64,000 nt of DNA from assembly GCA_024235095.1 (NCBI GenBank), contig JACKNC010000001.1, forward strand, positions 2,546,501 through 2,610,500. The letters run 5' to 3'. The translations under genes were made by a program, and so were the position numbers. Positions 35,362 through 44,451 of this stretch are shown here, in pieces. The stretch comes from Gammaproteobacteria bacterium (GTDB taxonomy: Bacteria; Pseudomonadota; Gammaproteobacteria; Competibacterales; Competibacteraceae). The notes beneath the pieces are model-generated. The model worked only from the letters and a program-made list of their open reading frames with translations, ran no database searches and was not told the origin of the DNA. Each line of letters opens with the position of its first letter. Within the stretch, counting starts at the first letter, position 1.

Positions 35362-36102
35362 ATGGCCACACTGTTCATCTCCGACCTGCACCTGGAACCG
35401 ATCCGTCCGGCTATCACTACGCTCTTCCTGACTTTTCTGGAACAACGCGCTCGCCAGGCCGAGGCGTTGTATATCTTGGGCGATTTATTCGAGGTGTGGA
35501 TCGGCGATGACGACGATAGTGAATTGGGGCAAACGGTCGCGTCAGGTCTGCGCGCGCTGACTGGATCGGGCGTCCCTGTGTACTTTCTGCACGGTAACCG
35601 CGACTTTTTGCTCGGCGAGCGCTTTGCTGCGGTTAGCGGTCTGCAACTGCTGCCGGAAAGCATGGTCATCAACCTGGCGGGCGAGCAAGTGCTCTTGCTC
35701 CACGGCGATACGCTCTGCACCGATGATGTCGAATATCAAACCTTCCGCACTCAGGTTCGCGATCCTGCCTGGCGGGCGCGGACGCTGGCCTTGCCTCTGG
35801 CACAACGGCGGGCGCTTGCCGGCCAGTTGCGGGAAACCAGCCGGCAAGCAATCCAACAGAAAGCCGCCGACATTATCGATGTCAACCGTCAGGAAGTAGA
35901 TCGGGTCATGAAGGAGCATCGGGTTGAGCGACTGATTCACGGCCACACGCATCGGCCTGCGATTCATGAATGGACGCTGGATGGCTACTCCATGCGGCGG
36001 ATCGTTTTGGGCGACTGGTATGCACAGGGTAGCGTATTGTGCTGTAGCGCCCCGGGTTGGCGGATGGAATCCCTGGCGTTGTCGGGCGCATGTAAAGAAT
36101 GA
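35362..36102 (+). CDS. lpxH: LpxH, UDP-2,3-diacylglucosamine diphosphatase
   Basis: A 246-residue peripheral membrane metallophosphoesterase that converts UDP-2,3-diacylglucosamine to lipid X in lipid A synthesis. All metal-site motifs are present: ISDLHLEP, LGDLFEVWIGDDD, LHGNRDFLLG, LLHGDTLCTDD, and HGHTHRP. Length and order are standard. It follows ppiB and overlaps the DUF1249 gene by 4 bases, so the four genes from 34186 to 36587 may be one transcript. Confidence 0.95.
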   Translation: MATLFISDLHLEPIRPAITTLFLTFLEQRARQAEALYILGDLFEVWIGDDDDSELGQTVASGLRALTGSGVPVYFLHGNRDFLLGERFAAVSGLQLLPESMVINLAGEQVLLLHGDTLCTDDVEYQTFRTQVRDPAWRARTLALPLAQRRALAGQLRETSRQAIQQKAADIIDVNRQEVDRVMKEHRVERLIHGHTHRPAIHEWTLDGYSMRRIVLGDWYAQGSVLCCSAPGWRMESLALSGACKE

Positions 36103-36587
36103 TCATGCTCCATCCTCCTCATGTGGGGTGGCTGGCGCACGATGCGCCCGGTGGCTTTTCGGCCCTGATGGATCTATACGAGTGCAATTACATTAACATG
36201 CGCCGTTTGCTACCGATCATGCCGCCGGCCTCAGCGGTTCGGGTCTCGCGCACGCCCGGTGGAATGGATTTACACCTGCGCGTCGTCGAGCGTTGCCGCT
36301 ATACCAGTGAATTGATTCTGACCTACCAGTTTGGTCAGGAGCAAGGTCCGCCGGTCGCCGAACCTGATTTACGCATTCGGGTATACCATGATGCCCGGTT
36401 GGCCGAGGTTGTCACTGCCCATTTGCGGTATCGGGTCTCTTTTGCAACTGACCCGCTTGATTCAAGGAGTCCGGACCGTAACCCTCTTTGTAACCGCTGG
36501 CGAATCAATCGCTTTCTCTATAAATGGCTGACTTACTGCTGGCGGCAAGGTCACCGTTTCGTTGAACCTCACCAACCCCCCGCCTGA
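36099..36587 (+). CDS. DUF1249 (YqiB-like) protein
   Basis: A 162-residue cytoplasmic protein of the DUF1249 family. Typical blocks: FSALMDLYECNYINMRRLLP, RYTSELILTYQF, LRIRVYHDARLAEVV and the C-terminal NRFLYKWLTYCWRQGHRF. No function is established for the family, and no catalytic motif is evident. The start at 36099 overlaps the lpxH stop; a second Met follows two codons later. In E. coli the relative yqiB neighbours cpdA and nudF, so context here differs. Confidence 0.88.
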   Translation: MIMLHPPHVGWLAHDAPGGFSALMDLYECNYINMRRLLPIMPPASAVRVSRTPGGMDLHLRVVERCRYTSELILTYQFGQEQGPPVAEPDLRIRVYHDARLAEVVTAHLRYRVSFATDPLDSRSPDRNPLCNRWRINRFLYKWLTYCWRQGHRFVEPHQPPA

Positions 36588-36631
36588 ATATTTTTACCAG
36601 GTAGCAAAAAAACCGGATGTTCTTTTACTAA

Positions 36632-36690
36632 ATTAGTTGACTAATTGAGTAGGTTAATATAGTTTTCTTGTTCAAAACTTATACTATAAT
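36632..36690 (+). promoter_or_regulatory. iscR promoter with a type-1 IscR-like site
   Basis: ATTAGTTGACTAATTGAGTAGG at 36632 onward strongly resembles type-1 IscR sites, in which TTGAC doubles as the -35 element (TTGACT, 36637-36642). TATAGT (36658-36663) is 15 bases on. A second -10, TATAAT, lies at 36685-36690. AATTAGT-TG-ACTAATT is also a 7-bp dyad. Autorepression by 2Fe-2S IscR is inferred. The rest of the 250-base gap is AT-rich. Confidence 0.65.
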
Positions 36691-36854
36691 TAAAGTGCTG
36701 ATTTTTATGAGCTGCAACTTGGATAAAGCATGGCTAAGTCCAGGAGCCGAGTCTTTAGGCTAATGAAGTAGTCCGAATTCAGGCTGAGCAGTTCCTGCAC
36801 AGCCCAATTCATTGTTGGGAATGGTTCCATTCCAGTAACTTGCGGGGTACCGCC

Positions 36855-37340
36855 ATGAAACTTTCAACCAAGGGCCGCTATGCGGTTACCGCCATGATGC
36901 ATTTGGCTATTCATGATCGGCAGGGTCCGGTCACGTTGGCTGAGATTTCCCAGTGCCAGGGTATTTCCCTGTCTTACCTTGAGCAACTGTTCGCTAAGCT
37001 GCGCAAGCACGGTTTGGTCGAAGGCGTGCGTGGACCGGGAGGAGGGTACCGCCTGGCGCGGACTCCGGATCAAGTCACCGTTGCCAATATCATTAGCGCT
37101 GTGGACGAACGACTGGATGCGACCCGTTGTTGCGGTGACGAGAATTGCCAGGGGGGGCGGCGCTGTCTGACCCATCAATTGTGGACTGATCTTAGTCGGC
37201 AAATTTTTGCCTTCCTGGAAGGCATCACGCTGGCGCAATTTGTCGAGCGTCCAACTATGAGCGAAATTAACGCGCATCATCGCCATCACACGCGCCGGCG
37301 AGAGCGTGTCCAACCGATCCAGTTACCGGCTGTGGTGTGA
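36855..37340 (+). CDS. iscR: IscR, iron-sulfur-sensing Rrf2-family regulator
   Basis: A 161-residue regulator that binds a 2Fe-2S cluster and represses its own promoter when cluster supply is adequate. The winged helix is MKLSTKGRYAVTAMMHLAIH, ISLSYLEQLFAKLRKHGLVEGVRGPGGGY. The ligands C92, C98, C104 and H107 fall exactly at the E. coli positions in RCCGDENCQGGRRCLTH, with one extra Cys (C93). ATG 36855 is the family start; an in-frame start 5 codons earlier at 36840 is less likely. iscS follows 31 bases later, but iscU, iscA, hscBA and fdx do not. Confidence 0.95.
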   Translation: MKLSTKGRYAVTAMMHLAIHDRQGPVTLAEISQCQGISLSYLEQLFAKLRKHGLVEGVRGPGGGYRLARTPDQVTVANIISAVDERLDATRCCGDENCQGGRRCLTHQLWTDLSRQIFAFLEGITLAQFVERPTMSEINAHHRHHTRRRERVQPIQLPAVV

Positions 37341-37371
37341 ACGCTAGCGCGCTGATCCCTGCCGGCAGGCA

Positions 37372-38556
37372 ATGCGCTTACCCGTCTATCTGGACTACGC
37401 TGCAACGACACCGGTCGATCCACGGGTTGCCGCCCTGCTTGGGCGGCATCTGACCCTGGATGGCGTATTTGGCAACCCTTCCTCCGCGACACATGTTTTC
37501 GGCAGACAGGCAGCGCGAGCGGTTGAAACGGCCCGCTGCCAGGTTGCCGGTCTACTTAACGCCGATCCACGGGAAATCATCTGGACCTCGGGCGCAACCG
37601 AAGCCAATAATCTGGCTTTGACGGGCGTCATGCGCGCCCAAGCGCGGCGGGGGCGGCACCTGCTGGCCAGTAAAACCGAACACAAGGCGGTGCTGGACGT
37701 CTGTCGGTGGCTGGGGCAAAACGGTTGCATAGTTACTTATCTCGATCCGGACCCGGACGGCCAGATTCCACTGGAACGCATAGCAGAGGCGTTGCGCCCG
37801 GATACCGTGCTGGCGTCGTTGATGCATGTCAACAACGAAACCGGCGTCATCCACGATCTGGCGGCAATCAGCGCACTGACTCACGAGCACGGCGTCCTGT
37901 TGCACGTCGACGCCGCGCAAAGCGCTGGGAAGTTGCCCATCGACTTGCAAAAGCTGCCGGTCGATTTACTCAGCCTCAGCGCTCACAAGCTGTGTGGACC
38001 CAAGGGAATCGGCGCGTTGTATGTCCGACAACGTCCGGTGCGCGTCCGGTTGGAGCCACTGTTGTATGGCGGCGGTCAGGAACGTGGTTTACGCGCCGGC
38101 ACCTTGCCAACGCATCAAATCGCGGCGATGGGGGAAGCCTTTCGCATCGCCAGCGAGGAGATGGGTGCCGAACAGGCGCGAATTCGATCATTGCGCGACC
38201 GGTTATGGCAGACCTTGGCTGGGTTGGACAGGGTGGAGCTGAATGGCCATCCGCAGGAAAACGTGGCTGGTATTCTGAATGTGAGTTTTACGGGCGTCAC
38301 TGCCGAGGCGGTTCTGGCCGACCTGCCGGATATTGCGGTATCCACCGGTTCCGCGTGTACGTCAGCGACGAATGAACCTTCGCATGTGTTGCGGGCAATG
38401 GGTGTTGATTCGCTTCGAGCGCGCGCCGCAATCCGTTTCAGTCTGGGTCGTTTCACCACAGTCGAAGAGGTCGATTATACCGCCGGCGCAGTAATTGCCG
38501 CAGTGAACCGGTTACGGGAATTGTCGCCGCTGTGGGAGGATATGCAGCAGGAATGA
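37372..38556 (+). CDS. iscS: Cysteine desulfurase IscS
   Basis: A 394-residue PLP enzyme that takes sulfur from cysteine for Fe-S clusters, thiamine and tRNA thiolation. YLDYAATTPVDP, NPSSATHVFG, TSGATEANN, HVDAAQSAGK, SAHKLCGPKG (PLP Lys, K206) and STGSACTSA (persulfide Cys, C329) are intact. Length fits group I desulfurases. ATG 37372 follows iscR closely. Scaffold IscU is not next, so it must be elsewhere or replaced by a Suf-type system. It could be a NifS-like paralogue, but pairing with iscR favours IscS. Confidence 0.93.
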   Translation: MRLPVYLDYAATTPVDPRVAALLGRHLTLDGVFGNPSSATHVFGRQAARAVETARCQVAGLLNADPREIIWTSGATEANNLALTGVMRAQARRGRHLLASKTEHKAVLDVCRWLGQNGCIVTYLDPDPDGQIPLERIAEALRPDTVLASLMHVNNETGVIHDLAAISALTHEHGVLLHVDAAQSAGKLPIDLQKLPVDLLSLSAHKLCGPKGIGALYVRQRPVRVRLEPLLYGGGQERGLRAGTLPTHQIAAMGEAFRIASEEMGAEQARIRSLRDRLWQTLAGLDRVELNGHPQENVAGILNVSFTGVTAEAVLADLPDIAVSTGSACTSATNEPSHVLRAMGVDSLRARAAIRFSLGRFTTVEEVDYTAGAVIAAVNRLRELSPLWEDMQQE

Positions 38557-38638
38557 AGGTGGACAGCCAGCAACCTCCAAAGCCAATGAGAAACGGTGTG
38601 TCTCTGTACCTTCATCATAGAGAAGTTGTACTCATGGC

Positions 38639-39619
38639 TCAAAACCGCCCGAGCGTCTCGCCGGTTTGCGCCAGCAGCCGCGCCAGCCACGGTTTCTTAC
38701 CGGTGTAGATGATTTCATACAAATCAGCCCCGGCGCTGGCGTCCAGCAAATAATCGTCGCTGGTGCGTAACTCATCTACCAGCCGGCAATCCAGTGCCCG
38801 CGCGCCGAACCAGTGCTCTCCGGTCGCCACTCGTTCAAGATCAACCTGTGGCCGGTGGTTTTTGACAAAGTCCTTAAACAAGGAATGAATATCTTCAATT
38901 TCCTCCTGGAACTTCTGCCGTCCCTTATCGGTATTCTCCCCAAACAGCGTCACCGTGCGCTTGTGCTCGCCAGCCATGAACTGCTCAAAATCGACATCGT
39001 GCTTCTTAAGCAGGCGATTGAAATTGGGTAACTGGGCAATGACGCCGATAGAGCCAAGAATGGCGAACGGCGCGGCGATGATCCGGTCTGCTACGCAAGC
39101 CATCATATAACCGCCGCTGGCCGCCACTTTGTCCACGGCGACTGTCAACTTCAGCCTCCGATCGCGGATGCGCAACAATTGCGCCGCCGCTAGTCCGTAA
39201 CCATGCACCAGTCCGCCAGCGCTTTCCAGCCGCACCAGAACCTCATCTTCGGGTTGCGCCGCGGTCAACACCGCCGTTACCTCTTCCCGCAACGAGGTCA
39301 CCGCTGCTGCTCGAATATCACCATGAAAATTCAGCACAAACACCCGTCGTCGCTCGGTCTTCTCCCGTTGCTTCTCGTGGAGCTTGCGCTCTTTTTGGAA
39401 TTGCTTGAACGCCTTTTTTGGCAAAATAGCGGACTTCAGCGCCAGCGCCATACCGTCATAGTTTTCATTGAGATGACGAATATCCAGCCGCCCCTGGGCT
39501 TCAGAGTGACCGCTGCTGCGTGCGATCAGTGCGACGATGCCGCCAGCAGTGACCAGCACCGCCACTACAATCGTGATAGCCTTGGCCAGAAATAGCCCGT
39601 ACTCGCTGAAAAATTCCAT
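38639..39619 (-). CDS. sohB: SohB, inner-membrane S49-family peptidase
   Basis: A 326-residue membrane-anchored serine peptidase related to SppA. One N-terminal helix (about 10-32), then RVFVLNFHGDIRAAAV, RLESAGGLVHGYG, KVAASGGYMMACVAD (nucleophile Ser) and GSIGVIAQLPN followed by the Lys-containing RLLKKH. The substrate is unknown; E. coli SohB suppresses loss of DegP when overproduced. ATG 39619 (MEFFSEYGLF) is preferred over a Met 4 codons earlier. Convergent with iscS and divergent from the DUF2157 pair. Confidence 0.93.
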   Translation of the reverse strand: MEFFSEYGLFLAKAITIVVAVLVTAGGIVALIARSSGHSEAQGRLDIRHLNENYDGMALALKSAILPKKAFKQFQKERKLHEKQREKTERRRVFVLNFHGDIRAAAVTSLREEVTAVLTAAQPEDEVLVRLESAGGLVHGYGLAAAQLLRIRDRRLKLTVAVDKVAASGGYMMACVADRIIAAPFAILGSIGVIAQLPNFNRLLKKHDVDFEQFMAGEHKRTVTLFGENTDKGRQKFQEEIEDIHSLFKDFVKNHRPQVDLERVATGEHWFGARALDCRLVDELRTSDDYLLDASAGADLYEIIYTGKKPWLARLLAQTGETLGRF

Positions 39620-39705
39620 TATGCTCTCCAAAGATTTTCAAATGCCCCTGCGTGGGCAGTCACTTTACCGGAAATTCGATTCGAAACGATACATGGAAAT
39701 CTACG

Positions 39706-40692
39706 ATGCGCCCGATCACCCGCGACGTCCTCACCCGTGAAATTATCGGCTGGCATCAGCAAGGCATCATCGACCGCCCTCTGCTGGAGACCCTGTTGCC
39801 ACGCTACGAAACGCAGGGACGATTCCTGGCGGCCTTGCTCAAGTGGCTTGGCCTGTTCGCCATTTTCCAGTTGGGCTTAGCGGTGCTGGCGTTCATCGCC
39901 ATGATGGCCAAGTCCGCGGGGGTTGCCGCCGTACTGCTGAGTGGAGTTGGCGGGGGATTATGGTATTTCGGCGTCCGTATGGCTACCGATTCCCGGCAAC
40001 GTCACCCCTTCACCGGCTCGGTGCTGGTCACCGCCAGCCTGGCGGCGGCGTTTGGAACGCTGGTTCTGCTGCATGTGGCCGCCGGCGGTGAAGACGAGGG
40101 TCGGGTGATTTCCATTCTTTTGCTACTGACCGGCGCGCTAGCCGCTCTGACCGCCTACCGCTATCATCTGCGCTGGCCGCTGCTGTTGGCGCTGTTGCTG
40201 TTTTTCCACGGCGTTGGAGCATGGCATGCCTACGGTGGACACGGCGCTTATTTCGCCGATATCCAGGACGAGCGCTTGATGGCGCTCATCGCGTTGGCGG
40301 TGATTGTTCTGGGTCTTTGGCATGAACGCCAGCTGGAAAGCGGTCCATTGCGCCGTTGCACAGGGTTTGGCGCGCTATACCTGATTTTTGGCTTGCTGTA
40401 TCTGAATCTGTCGCTGTGGTTTCTGACCCTGTTCGGCAAACCGCTGGATTGGGTGCTGATCTTTACTGGCGCGGGCATCGCACAAATCATTGCTGGCGCG
40501 CGGCTCCACGATGCTCGCTTCACCGGCTTTGGCATCGTGTTTCTGGCCATCGATCTGTACACGCGGTTCTTTGAGCATTTCTGGGATCGCCTGTCCGCCG
40601 GGATGTTCTTCCTGCTGGCCGGCGCATTGGCCATGATTTTTGGCTTCCTCTGCGAGCGCTGGAGTCGTCTTTCACCGGAGCCGCATCCATGA
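39706..40692 (+). CDS. DUF2157-type multi-helix membrane protein
   Basis: A 328-residue integral membrane protein with a short soluble N-terminus (RDVLTREIIGWHQQGIID, LPRYE) of the DUF2157 type followed by about nine helices. No charged pairs or catalytic motifs that would suggest a transporter family were seen. The frame opens at 39652, but GGAAATCTACG before the ATG at 39706 and the DUF2157-like beginning favour the later start. It overlaps the next gene by 4 bases, and the two are probably a co-expressed membrane pair. Confidence 0.8.
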   Translation: MRPITRDVLTREIIGWHQQGIIDRPLLETLLPRYETQGRFLAALLKWLGLFAIFQLGLAVLAFIAMMAKSAGVAAVLLSGVGGGLWYFGVRMATDSRQRHPFTGSVLVTASLAAAFGTLVLLHVAAGGEDEGRVISILLLLTGALAALTAYRYHLRWPLLLALLLFFHGVGAWHAYGGHGAYFADIQDERLMALIALAVIVLGLWHERQLESGPLRRCTGFGALYLIFGLLYLNLSLWFLTLFGKPLDWVLIFTGAGIAQIIAGARLHDARFTGFGIVFLAIDLYTRFFEHFWDRLSAGMFFLLAGALAMIFGFLCERWSRLSPEPHP

Positions 40693-41708
40693 ATCCGATC
40701 TCTCGTAACCGTCGCATTCGCCGGGAACTGGACGCCCTGCTGCGCGAGGGGCTGCTGGACGAAACAAGACATGCGCAGTTGAGCGAACACTATCCTCTCA
40801 TTGGTTGGGATTGGCGCTCGCTGGGCCGCTGGTTCCTGATTTTCGGCGCAGTCAGCGTCGTGGCCGGCTTAGTCATTCTCGGTCAGACTCTGTTCGAATT
40901 CACCCTGGAAAAGCTGGCGATTCTGCTAGGCATCGTCACCATTGCCAGCTTCGGGGGCGGCCAGTGGCTAAAGCGCACCCGCCCGGCGCTGATCTGGAGC
41001 CGTCTTAGCCTGGAACTGCTGGGCGGCTTGCTGCTGATCGGACTGACCTTCACCCTCGGCGCGATTTATTCGACCGGTTCCGGCAACTGGCCGGCGCTAC
41101 TGTTGATCGATCTGGTGTTGCTGCTGGGTTTGAGCTATGGATTAGGTAATGTGCTATTGCTGGTGCTGAGCGCTGTGGTGTTTTTCTCCTGGTTCGGCGG
41201 CTTTACCGGCTATGCGTCCGGCTGGGGCGCGTACTGGTTTGGCATGAATTACCCCCTGCGCTTTCTGCTGGCGGCGATCGCCATGATCGCTATCGCTGTG
41301 ATTCATCAACAAAGCGAACGTGGGGTGCTGGCCTCATACCGGGGATTCTTCAAAATTTGGCTGTCCACTGGCCTGTTTCTGGCGGAAATGGCCTTGTGGC
41401 TGTTGTCGCTGTTCGGTAATTTCGATCTGGCCAGCCATTGGTGGTACAAGGCTAAGGCGGTCGAGTTGATCCTATTCAATGCTTTGTGGGCTGGGCTGAG
41501 TGTGGCGTTGATTAGCTTGGGTGCGCGCCTCGCCATGCGCATGTTGACCGGCTATGGGGCGACTTTCCTGATTATTCAGATTTACACGCTATTCTTCGCC
41601 CATCTGGCGGAACATCTAGGCTTGTTCTTAAGTCTCTTGATCGCCGGCGGCGGCGCGCTGGCATTGACGTTTTATCTGGAAAGACGCCGCCGCGAGGGCG
41701 GGGATTGA
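40689..41708 (+). CDS. Second DUF2157-related multi-helix membrane protein
   Basis: A 339-residue inner-membrane protein with a similar soluble N-terminus (RIRRELDALLREGLLDETRHAQL) and about ten helices. It is likely a distant paralogue of the overlapping upstream gene. Families of this kind (DUF2157/DUF4401) usually occur in tandem with unknown function. Ends RRRREGG on the cytoplasmic side. The 76-base gap to the convergent urtE gene holds nothing I recognise. Confidence 0.78.
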   Translation: MNPISRNRRIRRELDALLREGLLDETRHAQLSEHYPLIGWDWRSLGRWFLIFGAVSVVAGLVILGQTLFEFTLEKLAILLGIVTIASFGGGQWLKRTRPALIWSRLSLELLGGLLLIGLTFTLGAIYSTGSGNWPALLLIDLVLLLGLSYGLGNVLLLVLSAVVFFSWFGGFTGYASGWGAYWFGMNYPLRFLLAAIAMIAIAVIHQQSERGVLASYRGFFKIWLSTGLFLAEMALWLLSLFGNFDLASHWWYKAKAVELILFNALWAGLSVALISLGARLAMRMLTGYGATFLIIQIYTLFFAHLAEHLGLFLSLLIAGGGALALTFYLERRRREGGD

Positions 41709-41784
41709 CGTATTGTATGCATGGACCGGACTTCCGCTTCTGAAAGCCTTCATGAGTTTAATAGGTTTTGTAATCCAAAAAGGA

Positions 41785-42555
41785 TCACACCGTCAAATAC
41801 TGCCGCACCAGATCGTCGTTCAAGTCAGCAATGGCCCCAGTCGCCACCGTACGACCCTTGTCAACAATGCAGAATTGTTGGGCCACCCAGCGGGCAAAGG
41901 GCAGTTTCTGCTCCACTAACAGCACCGTCATCCCCAGTTCCTGGTTCACCCGCTGCACCGCCATGCCGATTTCGCGAACAATCGCGGCCTGTTCCTGAAC
42001 CCGATCGAGTTGCTCCTGATTCAATCGGCGAATCACCCGGCCAATTTCGCGTACGACGTTCGGCTGAATGCCCTCGGTCGGCTCGTCGAGAATCAGCAAG
42101 CGCGGCTCTAGCACCAGCGCGCGGCCAATGGCCAGTTGCTGCTGTTGCCCGCCGGACAGATCGCCGCCGCGGCGCTTGAGCATGGTTTTCAGCACCGGGA
42201 ACAGTTCAAAGATCAGTTCCGGAACCTGCCGCAAACGCCGGGGATTGGACGCCAAGCCGATTCGCAGGTTTTCCTCGACGGTCATCAGCGGAAAAATTTG
42301 CCGTCCCTGCGGCACGTAACCGATGCCCAGCGGAGCGCGCTTTTCCGCCGGTAACCGGTTCAGTTCCACGCCAGCGAAAGTGATTTTGCCGGAGCGAATC
42401 GGCAACAGACCCATCAAGCATTTCAACAAGGTCGTTTTACCGACCCCGTTGCGGCCCATCAGGCTGATCACCGCGCCTTCCGGCACTGCCAGGCCAACAT
42501 CCCACAGGGTATGCGATTCGCCGTAATACTGGTTCAGACCTTCAATGGTAAGCAT
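41785..42555 (-). CDS. urtE: Urea ABC transporter ATPase UrtE, with a 25-residue insertion
   Basis: A 256-residue LivF-type ATPase that with UrtD powers urea import. Walker A GRNGVGKTTLLK, signature LSGGQQQQLAIGRAL, Walker B LLILDEPTEG. UrtE proteins are usually about 230 residues. The excess lies after Walker B, where VVREIGRVIRRLNQ is followed by an 11-residue linker and a second version, IVREIGMAVQRVNQ, before ELGMTVLLVEQ. That looks like a tandem duplication in the helix between Walker B and the H-loop position. Overlaps urtD by 14 bases. Confidence 0.93.
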   Translation of the reverse strand: MLTIEGLNQYYGESHTLWDVGLAVPEGAVISLMGRNGVGKTTLLKCLMGLLPIRSGKITFAGVELNRLPAEKRAPLGIGYVPQGRQIFPLMTVEENLRIGLASNPRRLRQVPELIFELFPVLKTMLKRRGGDLSGGQQQQLAIGRALVLEPRLLILDEPTEGIQPNVVREIGRVIRRLNQEQLDRVQEQAAIVREIGMAVQRVNQELGMTVLLVEQKLPFARWVAQQFCIVDKGRTVATGAIADLNDDLVRQYLTV

Positions 42556-43363
42556 CGCCCGCTCCCAGATAAACTTCGATGACTATGGGATCGACTTGCA
42601 ACTCCTCCAGCCGTCCTTCCGCCAACACCCGACCCTGATGCAACACCGTGACCTGATCAGCGATAGAGCGGACGAAGCCCATGTCGTGTTCCACCACCAC
42701 TACGGAATGACTGCCGGCCAACGACTTGAGCAGTTCCGCAGTGCGCTCCATCTCCGCCGGGGTCATGCCCGCCACGGGTTCGTCAACCAGTAGCAAGCGC
42801 GGCTCCTGCATTAGCAACATGCCGATTTCCAGCCATTGCTTTTGACCATGCGCGAGGATACCGGCCAGTCGGCTTGTGTGCTCGGTCAGACCGATCTTCT
42901 CCAGCACGGCGTTGATACGGTCGCGCTCTTCGCCAGTGAGCCGGGTGGTCATCAATCCACGCAACCGTTTTGCCCCGGACATAGCCAGTTCCAGATTTTC
43001 CAGCACCGTCAACGGTTCAATCACCGTCGGGCGCTGGAACTTTCGGCCAATGCCAATGCGCGCGATGGCGGGTTCGTCCAGTTTGAGCAGGTCGATAGTC
43101 TGACCGAAAAACACTCGCCCGGCGTCCGGCTTGGTCTTGCCGGTGATGATGTCCATCATCGTCGTCTTGCCCGCGCCGTTAGGACCGATAATGCAGCGCA
43201 GTTCGCCGTCGCCGATGTACAGCGACAGATTGTCGATCGCCTTGAACCCGTCGAAGCTGACCGTTACATCCTCCAGATACAGCAGAACGCCATGCGTCGC
43301 ATCGACCGGCGCGACCGGGGTGTGCAGACCCGCAGCATCCAGTTCTGAAACCAGTTCGCTCAT
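42542..43363 (-). CDS. urtD: Urea ABC transporter ATPase UrtD
   Basis: A 273-residue LivG-type ATPase, partner of UrtE. Walker A GPNGAGKTTMMD, signature LAHGQKQWLEIG (the usual UrtD variant of LSGGQ), Walker B LLLVDEPVAG and H-loop VVVEHDM are intact. The first 25 residues form a short variable extension. It overlaps urtC by 4 bases and urtE by 14, consistent with coupled translation in the urt operon. Confidence 0.95.
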   Translation of the reverse strand: MSELVSELDAAGLHTPVAPVDATHGVLLYLEDVTVSFDGFKAIDNLSLYIGDGELRCIIGPNGAGKTTMMDIITGKTKPDAGRVFFGQTIDLLKLDEPAIARIGIGRKFQRPTVIEPLTVLENLELAMSGAKRLRGLMTTRLTGEERDRINAVLEKIGLTEHTSRLAGILAHGQKQWLEIGMLLMQEPRLLLVDEPVAGMTPAEMERTAELLKSLAGSHSVVVVEHDMGFVRSIADQVTVLHQGRVLAEGRLEELQVDPIVIEVYLGAGDAYH

Positions 43364-44448
43364 GCCGTTTTCTCCCGTCGCCGCAACAAGCCGGTCAAGC
43401 CATAGGGCAGTAATACTGTGACCGCCACGAACAGACCGCCCAGGGCGAACAGCCAGACCTCGGGCAACGCTCCAGTCAGCCAGGTTTTCGCGTAATTAAC
43501 CAGGACTGCACCGATCACCGCGCCCACCAGCGTACCCCGTCCGCCAACCGCCACCCAGATCACCGCCTCGATGGAATTCAGCGGCGCGAATTCGCCGGGA
43601 TTGATGATGCCGACCTGGGGCACATACAACGCCCCGGCTATACCGGCCAGCATCGCCGATAGCGTGAACACTAGCGTTTTGACCCATTCCACCCGGTAGC
43701 CCAGGAAACGAGCGCGATCCTCGCTGTCGCGAATCGCTACCAAGACCCGCCCCATGCGGGTCGCCGCCAGCCAGCGGCACAGCAGATAACCCCCGGCCAG
43801 CGCCAGGGCCGAGAGGATGAACAAGACCACTCGGGTTCCATCTTCCTGCAAGGAAAAGCCAAGCGCGTCCTTGAAGTCGGTCAGGCCATTGTTACCGCCA
43901 AAGCCCATCTCGTTACGGAAGAACGCCAGCATCAGCGCGTAGGTCAGCGCTTGGGTGATGATCGACAGATAGACCCCCGACACCCGCGAGCGGAAGGCGA
44001 ACCAGCCGAACACGAAAGCCAGCAAGCCAGGGACGATCAACACCATCAATGCGGCAAACCAGAACTGATCGAAGCCATGCCAGAACCACGGCAGTTCCTT
44101 CCAATTCAGGAACACCATGAAGTCCGGCAACACCGGATCGCCATAGACCCCGCGCGTCCCGATCTGGCGCATCAGATACATGCCGAAGCAGTAACCGCCC
44201 AGGGCGAAAAAAGCCGCGTGACCCAAGGTGAGAATGCCCATGTAGCCCCAGACCAGATCGATGGACACCGCCAGCAAGGCATAGCAGAGATACTTGCCAA
44301 GCAAGGTCACAGTGTAGGCGGATAGATGCAGGGGATGTTCGGGTGGAACCAGCAAATTCAGAATAGGCACGCCGATACCGATAATTGCCAGTACGGCGAG
44401 CAGCGCCAGTCCAACACGGTCGGAGAGCAGCCAACGAGGTAAGGGCAT
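43360..44448 (-). CDS. urtC: Urea ABC transporter permease UrtC
   Basis: A 362-residue LivM-type permease with about nine helices. Typical blocks: KYLCYALLAVSIDLVWGYMGILTLGHAAFFALGGY-type region (about 50-85), GVYLSIITQALTYALMLAF, NNGLTDFKDALGF, and GIINPGEFAPLNSIEAVIWVAVGGRGTLVG. With UrtB it forms the membrane channel for urea. It starts 3 bases after urtB ends and overlaps urtD by 4. Confidence 0.95.
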   Translation of the reverse strand: MPLPRWLLSDRVGLALLAVLAIIGIGVPILNLLVPPEHPLHLSAYTVTLLGKYLCYALLAVSIDLVWGYMGILTLGHAAFFALGGYCFGMYLMRQIGTRGVYGDPVLPDFMVFLNWKELPWFWHGFDQFWFAALMVLIVPGLLAFVFGWFAFRSRVSGVYLSIITQALTYALMLAFFRNEMGFGGNNGLTDFKDALGFSLQEDGTRVVLFILSALALAGGYLLCRWLAATRMGRVLVAIRDSEDRARFLGYRVEWVKTLVFTLSAMLAGIAGALYVPQVGIINPGEFAPLNSIEAVIWVAVGGRGTLVGAVIGAVLVNYAKTWLTGALPEVWLFALGGLFVAVTVLLPYGLTGLLRRREKTA

Positions 44449-44451
44449 GGC

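Noticed and set aside
36731..36772. 13-codon frame (MAKSRSRVFRLMK) in the iscR leader
   Set aside because: Too short, without a good ribosome site, and nothing suggests attenuation.
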